Shown here: positions 1 through 11,004 of the stretch, in pieces
Numbering within the stretch: position 1 is the first letter of the stretch
How the letters are laid out: each line of letters opens with the position of its first letter
Translations under genes and position numbers: made by a program
Assembly (NCBI GenBank): GCA_022494885.1
Contig: JAGVSM010004256.1
Span: 372,001 to 436,000, forward strand
Length of the DNA: 64,000 bases
Direction of reading: 5' to 3'
From: Micrasema longulum
Lineage: Eukaryota; Arthropoda; Insecta; Trichoptera; Brachycentridae
Notes under the pieces: model-generated
What the model was told of the DNA's origin: nothing
Database searches by the model: none
What the model saw: only the letters and a program-made list of their open reading frames with translations

Positions 1-299
1 CCGAGAGAATTGATTACCTTCATTAAAAAGGATCGTACATTTTTTATTTAGTTTAAGAATTCATTTAACATCCCGGCTTTTCTGAATGTATTTGATAGTT
101 AAGAAACAATTTGTGATACTGTTTCTCTCGAGAAATTTTTAATAGAAAATTACCAGCAAAGACAATTTCAGCAATTAAGAAATAAAAGTCATATTTAAGC
201 ATAATCCCTTAAAAAAATGGGAGTTCATGCAGAATGAATATTTAACAATTATTTATTAATATGTACGAACAACTCCTATAACACTATAACAAGCATTTC

Positions 300-530
300 G
301 AGGGTGCGACAGTGGACCTAACTTGGACACGCGCTGCAGATACCTCAGGAGAGCCTCACACCTGTGGGCTTCCGCCGTTCTGGAGGGCCATCGATGACGA
401 TCTTTCGGCGGAATTGAGGGACGCATGATTTACGTGCGAGTGCTGGCTAGCGTTAGGGTCTCCTGGAGGCGTCTGGTTATATCCACATACTCCACTTGTG
501 GATGTGAAAAAACAAAGAAAGAATATATAC
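300..530 (+). mobile_element. LINE 3'-end fragment (RTE/CR1-like C-terminus)
   Basis: This GC-richer island in AT-rich surroundings reads, with stops and frameshifts, as the extreme C-terminus of a non-LTR retrotransposon polyprotein. One frame gives RVLASVRVSWRRLVISTYS. The antisense fragment at 8465-8880 decodes to the parallel string RVLAGDRVFWRRQLV-like, then MSTCST, so both belong to one LINE family. It is followed by an A-rich tail (gtgaaaaaacaaagaaag). The fragment is 5'-truncated with no intact ORF. Clade assignment (RTE versus CR1-like) is uncertain. Confidence 0.6.
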
Positions 531-601
531 ATTTAAAAGTGATTACAAATACAATAATACCCATTTAATGAGTTTTTATTATTTAGCGGCAGGTCATTAT
601 A

Positions 602-985
602 TATATACAGTGTGTTTATTAAGCCCTGTCACATCTGAAACCACGATGATCAGTATGAGCAAGAAGACATATTGGCACATTAAAAAAAATTTAGAATGAA
701 TAACATTTTTAAAAATAAAATATCAAAAAAAGCAAATGGTTGCTTACTTCTGCAGGGGAGAAACGAGAAGGGGAAGAGGGAAGTCTGGCACACCGCCGAC
801 CGCGCGGCCACGCCCCCCTCGCTTCGCCCCTCCAGAAGTACGTATTCATTTGGTTTTTCAAATATTTTATTTTTAAAACAAAATTTTGTTCTAAATATTT
901 TTTTAAATATGCTAATATGTCTTCTTGCCCATACTGATCATCGGAATTTCGGATGTGACAGGGTTCAAAGAACACCCTGTATATA
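602..985. mobile_element. Foldback MITE with ~70-bp terminal inverted repeats
   Basis: The left arm (602-672) and right arm (914-985) are inverted copies. Each outer end reads TATATACAG then (T/G)GTGTT. Both arms contain CCCTGTCACATC, GATGATCAGTAT and AAGAAGACATATT. Inner segments also pair: 726-750 (TACTTCTGCAGGGG) with 828-850 (CCCCTCCAGAAGTA). The centre (about 760-835) is strikingly GC-rich. Flanking TA fits a TA-target DNA element (mariner-like), which is an inference. The ORFs across it on both strands are by-products of the palindrome. Confidence 0.8.
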
Positions 986-1024
986 AATACTGCTTTACCC
1001 CATTTACCCAAGTATTTTAAGTTG

Positions 1025-1108
1025 TGGAAGAGCGGAGTTTGAACCTCGGACCTCTGATCTGTCAGTCCACGACACAAGCCACGGAACACGGGACTACAAC
1101 CCGGTTCA
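1025..1108 (-). mobile_element. tRNA-derived SINE head (family S3)
   Basis: The reverse complement reads like a tRNA-derived polymerase III promoter: a segment with CCCGTGTTCCGTGGCTTGTG, then GTCGTGGACT, and a B-box-like GAGGTTCAAACTCC. Related heads lie at 21590-21675, 25866-25945, 52070-52135 and 56108-56205. It is not a functional tRNA: no clean acceptor stem, and the copies diverge from one another. Confidence 0.6.
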
Positions 1109-1239
1109 TGCATGTAAATTATTAATATAAATCACAGAATATGATGGTGCCTAAATTATTATTTATTATAATTCATAAATTTTATATTTTTTATCGTAAC
1201 ATATTAAATTATTGTCCACTTTTCATAGTTGGTTTTCAT

Positions 1240-1325
1240 GTGTTTGGCCAGATGTTTGCTTGCCATGCACGAGGTCCCGGATTCATTTCTTACGCCGTTA
1301 TATTTTATAATCCATATCCATAGAA
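1240..1325 (+). repeat. Possible tRNA-like SINE remnant
   Basis: The segment CACGAGGTCCCGGATTC resembles a degenerate B-box region, followed by ATTTCTTACGCCG. No convincing A box is visible and no second copy was found, so this is a weak call. Confidence 0.25.
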
Positions 1326-1329
1326 GCGT

Positions 1330-2005
1330 AAGATCGATCAAATTAGAGAATTGTGGTTATATTACATGGTGGTTGTATTTGATTAATTAAACGTCTCTCT
1401 GACATCCATTTGTAATATACTATGTAAGTTTTCAATTATATGTTTACTTTTAAAGTGTGTATTTAAACAGGAGTGGTATCAAAACTGACAAAACATTACG
1501 AGCCAAAAACGCCATTAGCATAATTATCAGAATAATTACACCATTGTTTGGTAATATTTTTAAGTTTTTGGCACGAACCACAATGCAAAGAGATTATGAA
1601 TAAATTATTAAAGTGTCTCTACTCCAATGTCTGGGTTGTATTTGGGAGGGAAAAGGGCAAATATTTAAGTCCTTTTTTCCCTTTGTCCACAAATACACCT
1701 TTTTATGAAATTATCTGTCACTTTTGACACCTACAGAATATCATGGTCCTCTGAATGGAAAGAAAAACAGTATATCACGAATAAGGTCGACGTTAAAATG
1801 TTTTTACAAAAATGTAAATTCGAGAGGAAATGTTGGAATTTTAGTACTATAAAGTAAATTATCAGCGCGGATTAAGTAGGGTTTGGTTGAGCTTTTACGG
1901 GTTTTAACGATAAACGAGTCGTTCATTTAAATATGTTTAAAAAATCATGAGTTTAGTTACAAAAATTACCATATTAATTAAAGACAGAATTATACTTTTT
2001 TATTA
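1330..2005. other. Unassigned AT-rich stretch
   Basis: No ORF, RNA gene or repeat recognised. It ends in a TTATTATTATTATGG run, which is the simple 3' tail of the minus-strand LINE that follows. Confidence 0.4.
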
Positions 2006-2455
2006 TTATTATGGATAACTTATATAGTGCCATTTTCGTAAAATACCTCAAGGGCGCTTTTTTCTTCTTCACGTGTCATGTCGGGTCCCCCCGACGTTGA
2101 CGATCACATGGGGAAAAGCTTCCCTATTCTGAGCAGTGCGAAACAGCTCCTCCGCAGTTCTAATCCTGGTCCATGCTCGGATGTTTCGAAGCCAGGAAAG
2201 CTGTTTTCTTCCGACCCCTCTACATCCCTCGATCTTCCCCTTCATGACAAGCTGAAGAATGGCATATTTATCACCTCTCAACACATGGCCAAAATATGAA
2301 ATCTACGGAGCTTAACAGTGGTGAATAGTTCTCTATTAGTATTGGCTCTAGGTAATACTTCATTGTTGGTTATCATATCAGTCCAAGATATTCTTAACAT
2401 TCTGCGGTAAATCCCCAATTTAAATGCTTTAAGGCGGTTTATAATATTAACTTTT
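2006..2455 (-). mobile_element. RTE-like LINE C-terminus and 3' tail (broken)
   Basis: On the minus strand two overlapping frames read as the C-terminal part of an RTE-type non-LTR retrotransposon. The first frame gives YRRMLRISWTDMITNNEVL (about 2360-2420), matching the family's well-known YRRMLRISWTD-x-(V/I)TNEEVL block. A second frame gives the downstream part with GRKQLSWLRNIRAW and NREAFPHVIVNVGG (about 2085-2230). A frameshift near 2280 separates them, and the tail is an (AAT)n run near 2010. Upstream the coding part joins abruptly to a GTGGCCACTT-family repeat at about 2490. The same 3' end recurs at 53342-53455. Confidence 0.8.
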
Positions 2456-2489
2456 AAAGGGCGCTTTACAAAGTGATTATATAAAGAAA

Positions 2490-2630
2490 CATATTTAATT
2501 TGTTGCAACAGAGAGAAAACATTTTTTAGGAGGGAATATGGGAGTTTAGGCATTTACAGGGCTTATAACAATTCAACATAGTTTTGAGTATGTCTAAATG
2601 TTTGCAGACAGGCTAGATTTCCTCCCTATT
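2490..2630 (-). repeat. GTGGCCACTT-family repeat, 3' part
   Basis: Minus-strand partial copy of the most abundant repeat in the window. Recognisable blocks are TTGTTGCAACAGAGAG, GGCATTTACAGGGCTTAT and a distal block (TTTGAGTATGTC, TTTGCAGACAGGCT). The central GTGGCCACTT block is missing, and the distal block directly abuts the stem block. Confidence 0.65.
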
Positions 2631-2849
2631 AGCCAAAATAATATTATTAAACTAATGATATTTTGACTGATTGAAATAACTTGACTATTCAATTCAGTAC
2701 TAGTCTTAATGAATGTTGAAGTATTGGTAAAATATTTATTCATTTTGGTAAATAGACCCTTGTATAAATATAAAACAAACGAAAAATGCATTAATTTATA
2801 AATAAAATACGATATTATAAATTTCCCGAATCAGTGCGGTATGTCTCAT

Positions 2850-2985
2850 GCACAATTTAGTGCGGATAAGGGTGAGGTTAAAATAAGATGGGTTAGGTTA
2901 AAATTAGATGGATTAGGTAAAAATAAAATGGGTTCGGCAGGAATAAGGAGGGTTCGGTTAGAATAAGAAAGATAACACCGTTTTC
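2850..2985 (+). repeat. Degenerate minisatellite (GGGTTAGGTTAAAATAAGAT-like)
   Basis: About five imperfect units of roughly 20-25 bp with the core GGGTTAGGTTAAAATAAGAT and variants (GGATTAGG, GGGTTCGG). Similar units reappear at 4262-4370. The units contain TTAGG but this is not a telomeric (TTAGG)n run. Confidence 0.6.
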
Positions 2986-3552
2986 TTAGAAAAGTGGCAA
3001 AGTTGCTCGGATTACAAAGGGGTAATTATTCTTATTTTGAAATAGAGCAATCTCTTAATATGTCTTCATTGGAGAGACGTAGAACTGAGATGGACCTTAT
3101 ATGCATTTTCAAAATACTTAATGCTTTAAGTGATGTCCCATCTCTGTTACAATAAATTTCTTTTCATGTTCCCAACCGTGTCACCAGAAGTCAAAATCTG
3201 CTATTTATAAAATCTTCTAAGAGCAACTTTGGTTTTTATGCCCCAATGTCTAGAATGTGTAGATTAGTCAATTCATCACACGACTTGGATTTTTTTGGGA
3301 TAGATCTTCCGGCTTTTCGTAGATCTCTTCGCAACTAAACAGTGTGGGATGAAGTTGGATTGGCATGGTTTAGCTCAAAGTCTTTGGTCTTTCGTTTTTT
3401 TTATTATATTGTATACAATTATTGTTTTGCCCTTGTTTTTCTTTGCTAAATAGTTTTATGTTATTTTTGTTCAGTTTCTTGCATTTATGTTTCTTCATGT
3501 AACTGTTGTAATTGGCTTAGGCCGTATATATATAATAAATAAATAAATAATT
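2985..3552 (+). mobile_element. LINE C-terminus plus 3' UTR (family L1)
   Basis: Translation with one internal stop aligns block by block with the better ORF at 61575-61991. RKVAKLLGLQRGNYSYFEIE matches RKIAWMLGLERDNYSYAEIE. MSSLERRRTEMD matches ISSLQKRRTNID. The copy ends RLVNSSHDLDFFGIDL against RIVNSRQDLDFFGLSL. A stop occurs in the middle (ctgttacaataa). The 3' UTR runs through GCATGGTTTAGCTCAAAGTC to a (AATA)n tail at 3533-3552. The piece is 5'-truncated. Confidence 0.8.
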
Positions 3553-3847
3553 AAGGTAAGAAAGGGAATTTTTTTTTAGTTAAAATTCTAATGCAAGGTT
3601 CTACCTTGCATTCATTTTTGGAAGGTTTTATCGTATATATTTTATTTTACATTTAGTTTTTTTTCTTTATCTCTCTCTTTTTTACTATTCCCTTTACTTA
3701 ATTCCCATTTTATATTTTCTTAAAATTCATTTGTCTTTTCCTTTTATTTCTTAAAAAAATATATTTTATCCTGTAATTCCTACGTTAAACTTAGTTTTTA
3801 TGCATTGTTGTTCAAATAATCATATCATACCCAATTGTTCCTTTACA

Positions 3848-4108
3848 ATAATTCGGTAGTCAGATGGCAGAAGGGACCATCTGTATTTTTGTCTATGTTT
3901 AAGTTTTCAAAAGTTTTAATTAATATTTCAGTAAAAAGAAGCATTAAAAAAAAATCAGCATAATTTAGAATAGTAATTTATTATTGAAAAGCAACACTAA
4001 AATATTTAGTTTGTGGATTAAAGTCTTGAAATTGAGACGTATTTCAGCTCTCCTGATCATTTTTGAAAATTACAGGTGGTCCCTTCTGCCATCTGACTAC
4101 CGAATTAT
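3848..4108. mobile_element. Compact MITE, 261 bp, 38-bp near-perfect TIRs
   Basis: The left arm 3848-3885 begins ATAATTCGGTAGTCAGATGG and the right arm 4071-4108 is its reverse complement, with a single visible mismatch in 38 positions (ATCTGTA versus ACCTGTA). The interior is AT-rich without an ORF. No clear target duplication beyond TA/AT bases. The near-identity of the arms suggests a young insertion or a recently converted palindrome. Confidence 0.85.
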
Positions 4109-4261
4109 ATTCTGCTTTTGTTATCGAAATTTTTCGTCAATACTATATTACAAAGCAAAATAAATCAATTACAGCATCATAAAGAAAAACTAAGTGAATT
4201 AGACAATACCTATTTATAACAAATTATCTATAGATACTATATTTTAAATTATTTTTGTTAT

Positions 4262-4370
4262 AGTAAAGTAAGTAAGTCAAGTAAGAATAAGGATTGGTAA
4301 GAATACGAAGGGTTAGGTAAGAATTAGGCGGATAAGTTTAAAATAAGAAGGATAAATTTTAAGTATTATA
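4262..4370 (+). repeat. Second degenerate minisatellite block
   Basis: Imperfect units around GAATAAGGATTGGTAAGAAT, GAAGGGTTAGGTAAGAATTA and AAATAAGAAGGATAA, clearly related to the block at 2850-2985. Confidence 0.5.
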
Positions 4371-4639
4371 ATGTTTTGAAACACAATTTTTAATTAAATT
4401 TTTAACTACAAGATAATAAGGTTTATGATCGAGATTCCATATTAATTTTCTAAAGAACGATAGTAAAGAAAAAACTAGTCAGTCGACTGACAGACGGACT
4501 CAAACAAATTGAAGGTTACGGTTCTAATTACTCTTTTATTACACTGCATCTTCATTAGCTTTGAATTAAGTCATATCTTTATAGTTATTCGTCCGTAAAG
4601 TTTACGAGTGTAAAGCAGTCACGTGCCACGAGCGTGGGT

Positions 4640-4900
4640 ACAATTAGAAGAGCATTAGTGACCCAGGCGGGACTCAGGTGGGTCGTTAACTTGTCCACTG
4701 GGCTCACGGGGAGGGTGCGGACCGCCACTGGAGAGAATTATGACCAAAATGGAGACGTTACCAACACGCAACTGTCGGGAAAAAATCAGCAAAATGACTC
4801 TTTTTAAGATACCATTTATAACGTGGACACTCGAAATGTCGAAACGTTTACTAAAAAGCACCAAGTTTTTTCGAGCAATCAGTTCAAACATTCATAAAAA
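4640..4900. other. GC-rich patch ending in a hAT-like CGCCACTG, with a GAAACG hairpin
   Basis: A GC-rich patch (4660-4735) ends in GCGGACCGCCACTG, which resembles a hAT right terminus, but no matching left end was found in the window. At 4833-4855 the motif GACA-loop-TGTC-GAAACG occurs, similar in form to hairpins at 13990, 38550 and 63220. Both assignments are tentative. Confidence 0.3.
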
Positions 4901-4974
4901 TTTAAAACATACCCACTCAATCGTAAAATTGAAATTTAATCAGGAAAACGATGTATCTCACATTTGAGTTCTAA

Positions 4975-6940
4975 TTTTAAAATATTATCAATAAAAATAA
5001 TAAAATTTAAATTTCATACCATCAGATGGTGTTGTAACTTTTTTATATTTATTAATAAAATCCTACACGTGTATTATTTTTAATATTCCCAATGAGTTTT
5101 TGTATTAAAAAACACGTTTTGAAAAAAAAAACTTTACAATGCTGACGCAATTTGGACAAGCATGATAATGTGTACATATATTGCAGAATGCAAAATTTGT
5201 AAATTTAACGGTGGAGACAGAAAACACACATACATGTTACGCCATTATATATTATACACATGCTAAAGATATATACACAATATAATAAATAAATAAAAAA
5301 ATATTTATAACCTAGGTATTTTTTTGTTAAAAAATATTTTCCATAAACAAAAAGCATAGAACTATAAAATTATGGTTTTCGCTTGCCTAGAATGAGGAAA
5401 TTCAGCGGTTTTTTTTATTTATTTATAAAAGTAAGGTAATCATACGATTCAGCCATTTTATTACGCTGTTTTTTTCAAAATCGCACAGCTAAAAAAATAT
5501 ATTAAAATGCATCGTATAAATACTTTAACTTTTCAAGGTATTTATCTTAAAAAAATATTTTTTATTTTTATATACGTAACTAAAATACAATTACTTTTCG
5601 ACCAGCAGATTATGCATCTTAAAATTTAGACCAAATTTTGGTACATTGATTCTCATTTAAAGACTAAGTATTAAAGTAAAATTGGTTAAAGTGTTTTAAA
5701 GATAATGTATTGAACAAAAGAACTTTAGTGGCAAAATCGTTTATTTTGTTTTTTTAATAGAAATACAAGCATTTTAAATTACATAAATGTTGTAGTATTT
5801 TTCTTTAATTCTACGTGAAATTATGTCTTCGATAATTGTATTAAAGAAAATAAACAATTCAAATAATTTTATTCATACTCTTTTTTTTTTCATTGACATA
5901 CGAGAAAGGTCTTGCTGCTTTTTTTATCTATTGAAAATTAAGCGATTGAAATTCAGTCTCTAACAATATTTAACTGACGATTACTAACGTTTAAAGAATC
6001 AACGGGCCATCATAGTTTTTACTACGAACGTTTGCGTTCGATGCCCATTAATTAAAAGGTTGGGTATAAACATGATGAGGGTAGAATAACGATCATTAAA
6101 TCTGTCATTTGGGCCTGATGACTACTGCATACCGTACAACTCAACTTACACTGCGCAGTCATTACATTTATCCAGAAAACAGATTCATGATTTGGAAAGG
6201 GTGGATCCGATCTGTTATGGTAACGAAGGGTTTCCTGGGGGCCGTGCCGCGAAATTGTATTAAAATGAACAACTTACCTTCACAAAAACCCTTCCAGTTT
6301 ATCAACGAAACATTGCATCATTAGGACCAGAGTTCTGAAACAAAGCAACAAACAACATTTAGAAACTGATTGGAAATACAGTAAACGAAATGGTTTTACT
6401 GGTTCGTCGTTTGAACATTTTCTTTTTGAAGTTATTCAAAAGAACTGCGTCATAACACCGACCAACGCAAAAGGCAACCGTAAAATTATGAAATATTCTA
6501 ATAATAATTAGGTATTTTTAGAAAACAAAAATTATACGCTGGCTTTTCATAAAATGAATTATTTTGTGATAAAGCCATTTTAATAATATTACATGGATTC
6601 TAATTTTTAGAATAATTACTCGTTGCGACTTTGATCATATAACTTAGAAATATTTAAAAATAAACCGTTTTGAAATAAAATGAATTGTGAAGAGTTTTTG
6701 GTAAAAACCTTATTTACGGGAAAGCCATATTACCATACATACATTACTACCATCATTTTTTTTGTTTATACACATAATAAAAAAAGAGTGCTTCAGACAG
6801 CATGTTATTAATTAGGTGAATCGGGAACATCATAAATTAACAATTATATTAAAATAAAAAGAAAAAATTTTTTCATATAAGATCTATAATGTGTACACTT
6901 ATAACAATGAATCAATTATTATCTATTGTGAAAATTGTAT
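4975..6940. other. Unassigned AT-rich stretch
   Basis: Dense A/T runs and no recognisable coding block. A short ORF at 6109-6324 shows no family features. A slightly GC-richer patch lies at 6110-6260. Confidence 0.4.
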
Positions 6941-6944
6941 ATTT

Positions 6945-7080
6945 TTTTTTATTACAAAGGATTGACATGGGTTAGCTCGAAGTCTTGTATGTTGATCGTA
7001 AATATATTATATTCCATTATTTTATTGCCTTGCCTGTCTTTGCCAAATAGTTTTATGTTATTTTTATTCAGTTTCATTTA
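6945..7080 (+). mobile_element. LINE 3' UTR fragment (family L1)
   Basis: GGATTGACATGGGTTAGCTC, then TTGCCAAATAGTTTTATGTT and ATTCAGTTTC, match the 3' UTR of the LINE at 2985-3552 (GGATTGGCATGGTTTAGCTC, TTGCTAAATAGTTTTATGTT). There is no coding part, so it is a severely 5'-truncated copy. Confidence 0.7.
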
Positions 7081-7099
7081 AACTTTAAGAAAAATTTAG

Positions 7100-7600
7100 T
7101 AGTACATTCCGATTGCGGACGCTGGCGCCGCGTCCCGTCATAAGTAAATGAAAAAAATGCAGTTACAAGAAACTGTGGAAAGTGTGAGAAATAATGGATT
7201 GGGCTTCACAAATCGCTTCCACTATATAGTAAGGATCTCAGTTTACGCATGCGCAGATTACAAATTTTGTATGGTACTCCACAATCCATGAAAAGCGAGA
7301 CATCGGTTTAGTTTCCTCGTTCTTCGTTCGTTGCTTGTGTTCCATGTGGGGTCACTGTGACCTTATTCTGTAACTAATTCGATTCATTCGTATGGTATGA
7401 GATGGAACGAGAGCAAAATACGATTTGTATTGCGTTACAGTGAGATGGGTATATGACGAACGAACGAACTTACGAAACGAAATTGTGACAGAAAAAGTCT
7501 GCAGTGCGCACATGTCCACGCTGACAAATGGATGCGTGTGGGGAGTGCGTCGCCATGTTTAGATTTTTGTAGTGTTATAAAACTCTACCGCAGTTTTTCG
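7100..7600. other. CpG-richer non-repetitive island
   Basis: This 500-bp patch stands out by GC and CpG content (GGCGCCGCGTCCCGTC near 7121, ACGCATGCGCAG near 7245, clustered CGAACGAACGAAC near 7460). No internal repeat family and no long ORF. It contains TATATAG (7223) and TCAGTT (7238), but the spacing is too short for a standard TATA-Inr pair. It could be an unannotated 5' exon or regulatory region; this is inference only. Confidence 0.3.
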
Positions 7601-8464
7601 CGATTATTAAAAAAAAAAGTGTATTTTTTTATGTTAGGTAATATGATTATAATAATTACATCATTAAATACATTATTAACGTGATAACTAGGCTAAATTT
7701 AGGAGAAGACGTGGTTCTATGCGTTCTTTAGACGTACCGCGCATGATATATTTCTTAATTGACTTATTATTTATAGATAGGGTTTTTTTTATAATTAAGC
7801 CACCGATTAGTCTTACGTCCTGTTCTTGTTTTTCATCTCTGTTAATTTATTTACCAAATATCTATATTGACCATACTCTTAAGCTTGATACGAGTATATT
7901 TGCTTCTTATAATGTATTCATTTGTATCTATTGTAATCGTTAAAACATTATTATTCCGCGCGCATCTTGTAATGCGCAGATCCAAGTGATGCGGAGATGG
8001 TAATCAGTAATCATGTAAAGAGTGAGAAATATAAGGTTCTATTGTTCAAAGGCGATACGTTCAATTGCAACCACAGCACGCGTGTAAGCAATGCACATTC
8101 ACGAGGGTTGATGGCCTTGTAATAGCCAAGATCCAATGACTGAAAATATATTATGTTCATATGAATACGATTTACATATCTAATTGTTCGATCACACAAT
8201 TTATAAAAGTAAAGTTTTTTGTACGTTCAAATCTTTTCAGAAAATTACGTATTTTAACTGAACTTTTGAAGCTACGAGAAATCTATTGCCAGCAGTGTCT
8301 AAAATATGTTTATATGTCCTAACATTTATTTCCTTAAAATTTTAGCAAATAAATGTCTAAGGTTTGAAACGACAACATGATTTCCATTTACAACTCGTTG
8401 AAAATTATCTATAAAATTAACATTTTGGTTAATCGTAAGAACGCAAATACATGTGTATTAATCT

Positions 8465-8880
8465 ATCCTTCTTCTTCTTTTCCACATCTGCTCCTAAGTG
8501 GAGCATGTGGACATCACCAGTTGCCTCCAGAAGACCCTATCGCCAGCCAGCACTCTCGCTTCTTCCCATGTCAATCCAGCGCCCCTTATTCTGCCGAATA
8601 AAGTCTAAAGATCGTCATTGACGGCCTTCCAGGACGGCGTGATCCCGCAGATTTAAAGAAGAGGCAACTAAGGTTTAGGTTCTCCTGAGGCATGCGCAGC
8701 ACGTGTCCAAGCCAGATCCACCACCGCATCCTCAAGACGCTCGTTATAGGAGGCTGCTGCGTCCGTTCTCGGACTTCAATGTTAGTTTTAAAATCGAACC
8801 ACCCTATACCTAATATTCTTCTCCAGCACTTACTCTTAAAACTCAGAAGTTTGGTGTTTTGAGCTTTGGTAAGGTGCCAA
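8465..8880 (-). mobile_element. LINE C-terminus, antisense (same family as 300-530)
   Basis: The reverse complement decodes to WLGHVLRMPQENLNLSCLF, carrying the GHVLRM block typical of the distal C-terminal region of RTE/CR1-like reverse transcriptases. It is followed by RRPGRP and, after a frameshift, by RVLAGDRVFWRQLV and MSTCST. Upstream coding is decayed. The tail is GAAGAAGAAG-rich. Several stops and at least two frameshifts make it a pseudogene. Confidence 0.7.
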
Positions 8881-8942
8881 GATTATTTATTAATTTCAAA
8901 CAAAAACAACTTTAATATCGAGTTAGTAAGTAAAAAAAATAC

Positions 8943-10080
8943 CAGGGGCGAATCGTCCATATAATCGATTATGCGCAGCTTCCCATTATATTTGACTGTC
9001 AATAATAATGTTTTACAGTAGTTTTAATTATGGGAAAATAAATAAAATAAATTATGTTTATTATAAATTGTTGTCACCGTTAATATCTTTCTCAAAAAAT
9101 AAATATAAACATAAATTAGGGCACCCAGCGCCCAGCCTGTTCCCAGTGGGGAAAAGAAACTGGCTGATTACTGCGGCTTATTTCTTCATACAAAATGTAT
9201 ACTGTATTTTAACATTTCAAAACCCAATAACTGCATTTTCCTTCTTGAGTACACTCTCAGATTACACATATTATTTGAAGCTTCTCTGTTTAGATTATAG
9301 CATTTCGAACATTATTTCCTTAAGACCATTTTCCTTTGAAAGTATTCTGTTGACATATGACACCAGTTCTTTCATCCGCCTGTATTATTAGCGCTCCGCT
9401 CGGTGCAGCGTCAATTTTTGGCATTATTCATTTTTAGAAGAAAACGAAGCGGACAATAATGGCCACGTCGCGGTGTAACAGTTTTGTTGCAATATTAATG
9501 CAAATATAATAATAAATGTAATAAATAATAATAAATGTCATAGTTTTATTCAGAAAAATATATATACTAACGTTTCCAATTACGTAAAAGAAAAAACAAT
9601 TTTTGTTAACATAATGGGGAGTGACGTTTTACAATAATGTGTATTTTTATTTTAAATTAATTAATATTTTCAGAATAAAATATAAATTACAATAAAATAT
9701 ACGGTGTTTTCAATCAGTGCTACACAAAACAGGATTATGAATAAAATGTTATTTTTTTAACTTATTTTTTAATAAATGTTATTTTTGTAGACTTTTGCAT
9801 ATATGAACTGTATTAAAATAATGGAGAATATATCTTAACATTTCGCGAAGATATTAATTGTTGTTTAAGTTTATTTGGTAATAATTATTTTAATTTTAAA
9901 TAAGTAAGTTTTCCGTATTATGTTGTCAGCAGGTGAAGGGGAGAGATTAAGTTGTTTTCACATAAAACCATAGAAAAAGAAGCCGTGTAGGCATATACTT
10001 TATTACTTGTATGTGTATGTGCAGGTACAAATTATAAAAAAATTAAGCTTACCAACTAAAAATGTCACAGTTCGCCACTG
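8943..10080. mobile_element. Non-autonomous hAT element, 1138 bp, with 8-bp target duplication
   Basis: The left end reads CAGGGGCGAATCGTCC and the right end, inverted, reads CAGTGGCGAACTGTGA. Both fit the CAG(G/T)GGCG termini of hAT transposons. The flanking octamers are AAAAATAC (8935-8942) and AGAAATAC (10081-10088), 7 of 8 identical, as expected for the hAT 8-bp duplication. The interior has no transposase domain. A 127-codon ORF at 9008-9391 is hydrophobic and unrecognised. A GC-richer block at 9385-9475 is shared with the copy at 60325-60937, which lies in opposite orientation. The repeat at 9555-9790 may be nested inside. Confidence 0.85.
9555..9790 (+). repeat. AACGTTTCC-ATTACGTAAAAG repeat, copy 1
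   Basis: It starts AACGTTTCCAATTACGTAAA and includes ACATAATGGGGAGTGACGT and ATCAGTGCTACACAAAA. Other copies lie at 19452-19800 (+) and 38000-38348 (-). It sits inside the hAT element. Class unknown. Confidence 0.7.
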
Positions 10081-10439
10081 AGAAATACCTTGTGACAATA
10101 TCGATTTTTAAAATCTCGAGTTACGAAAAAACTAAATCTGACATAGACCCTTTCAGATCCAAGTCACAATATAGGGCATTTTCAATTAAAAAAATAAAGA
10201 ATTCTTCCTTCGCTGTGGTAAAAAAATCCGCACGTTTCATTTCAATAATTTGCTAATGCTCATAGCGCGAGCAAACAGACTACCCTCAGCGGAGCTCCGA
10301 GGGCAACTGGCGTTTTGTGGCAGTGGTACATGCTGGCCTGCGTCACGCGTGAAATCATCTCTCTTACTCGCAACTATATCTAGCATCGAGAGTGAGACGT
10401 AAAGAGTATTTGAGACAATTGTATATTCGGTCCTCTCTT

Positions 10440-10590
10440 ATTTGTTTATTTATTTCACACTTTCAAAATATACAAAGGATTTTTGTTTCAGGTCCCGACT
10501 AGCAAGAAATTCCTGTGTTTAGGCAGGATCTTCTTTTTTACATGTTTGTTTTTTTTTATTAAATGATGCTTAAAAAATTCAAATAAATCT
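10440..10590 (-). mobile_element. Retroelement 3' fragment (CCCGACTAGC family), copy 1
   Basis: The block TTTCAGGTCCCGACTAGC, then GAAATTCCTGTGTTTAGG and TAAATGATGCTTAA, also occurs at 42665-42845 and 57385-57485. T-rich runs on the left edge (TTTATTTATTTCACA) suggest a minus-strand retroelement with an A-rich tail. Orientation is inferred. Confidence 0.6.
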
Positions 10591-10968
10591 AGAAAACATA
10601 TTAGTAACAATAAAAATTGAAGCCCAAATATAAATTAGAAAATATACCATTAGTAATACAAATTTTATTTTATCGTCGCGACAATGCGACACATAGGTAA
10701 GCTTTTAATTGGATAAGTGATTTATCTGATATTTATAATATAATAATTTGTTTAGGCCCAATAAGTATTTGTAATTAAAAAATAAATTTTAATATTTCAT
10801 ATGTTTTCATCATTATTCCTGATTTGTGAAAATATCTTACTGTAGTATTTTAGAAGTTCAAAAATATAAACGTAGAATAATTGTGATAAAAAGTGATAAA
10901 TCCTGTATAAGTATTAATGTCTACGACGCCATATTCCGTTCATATAAAGGTTCTTCGTATTTGTTAAA

Positions 10969-10989
10969 ATGAGTGTCAATCTTGAAAAG
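10969..10989 (+). CDS. Candidate first coding exon (seven codons, speculative)
   Basis: An ATG in a favourable context (TTAAAATGAG) encodes MSVNLEK and runs directly into AAAG|GTTTGT, a good splice-donor consensus. TATAAA lies 26 bases upstream (10943). This would be phase 0. No downstream exon was identified, and a match this short can occur by chance. Confidence 0.15.
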
Positions 10990-11004
10990 GTTTGTATTTA
11001 CCAA

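Noticed and set aside
696..1113. Overlapping ORFs of 96 and 134 codons on both strands
   Set aside because: They run through the arms and core of the 602-985 foldback and into an S3 SINE head; no protein features.
2850..4370. Internal telomeric repeats (TTAGG)n
   Set aside because: TTAGG occurs only as part of a longer degenerate unit of about 22 bp and not in tandem runs.
4697..4733. Complete hAT element ending at CGCCACTG
   Set aside because: No left terminus or matching octamer could be found upstream.
7221..7243. TATA box plus initiator
   Set aside because: TATATAG and TCAGTT are about 15 bases apart, too close for a standard core promoter.
9008..9391. 127-codon ORF as a host or transposase gene
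   Set aside because: It lies inside the hAT element, has no hAT dimerisation or DDE features, and its hydrophobicity follows from AT-rich codons.
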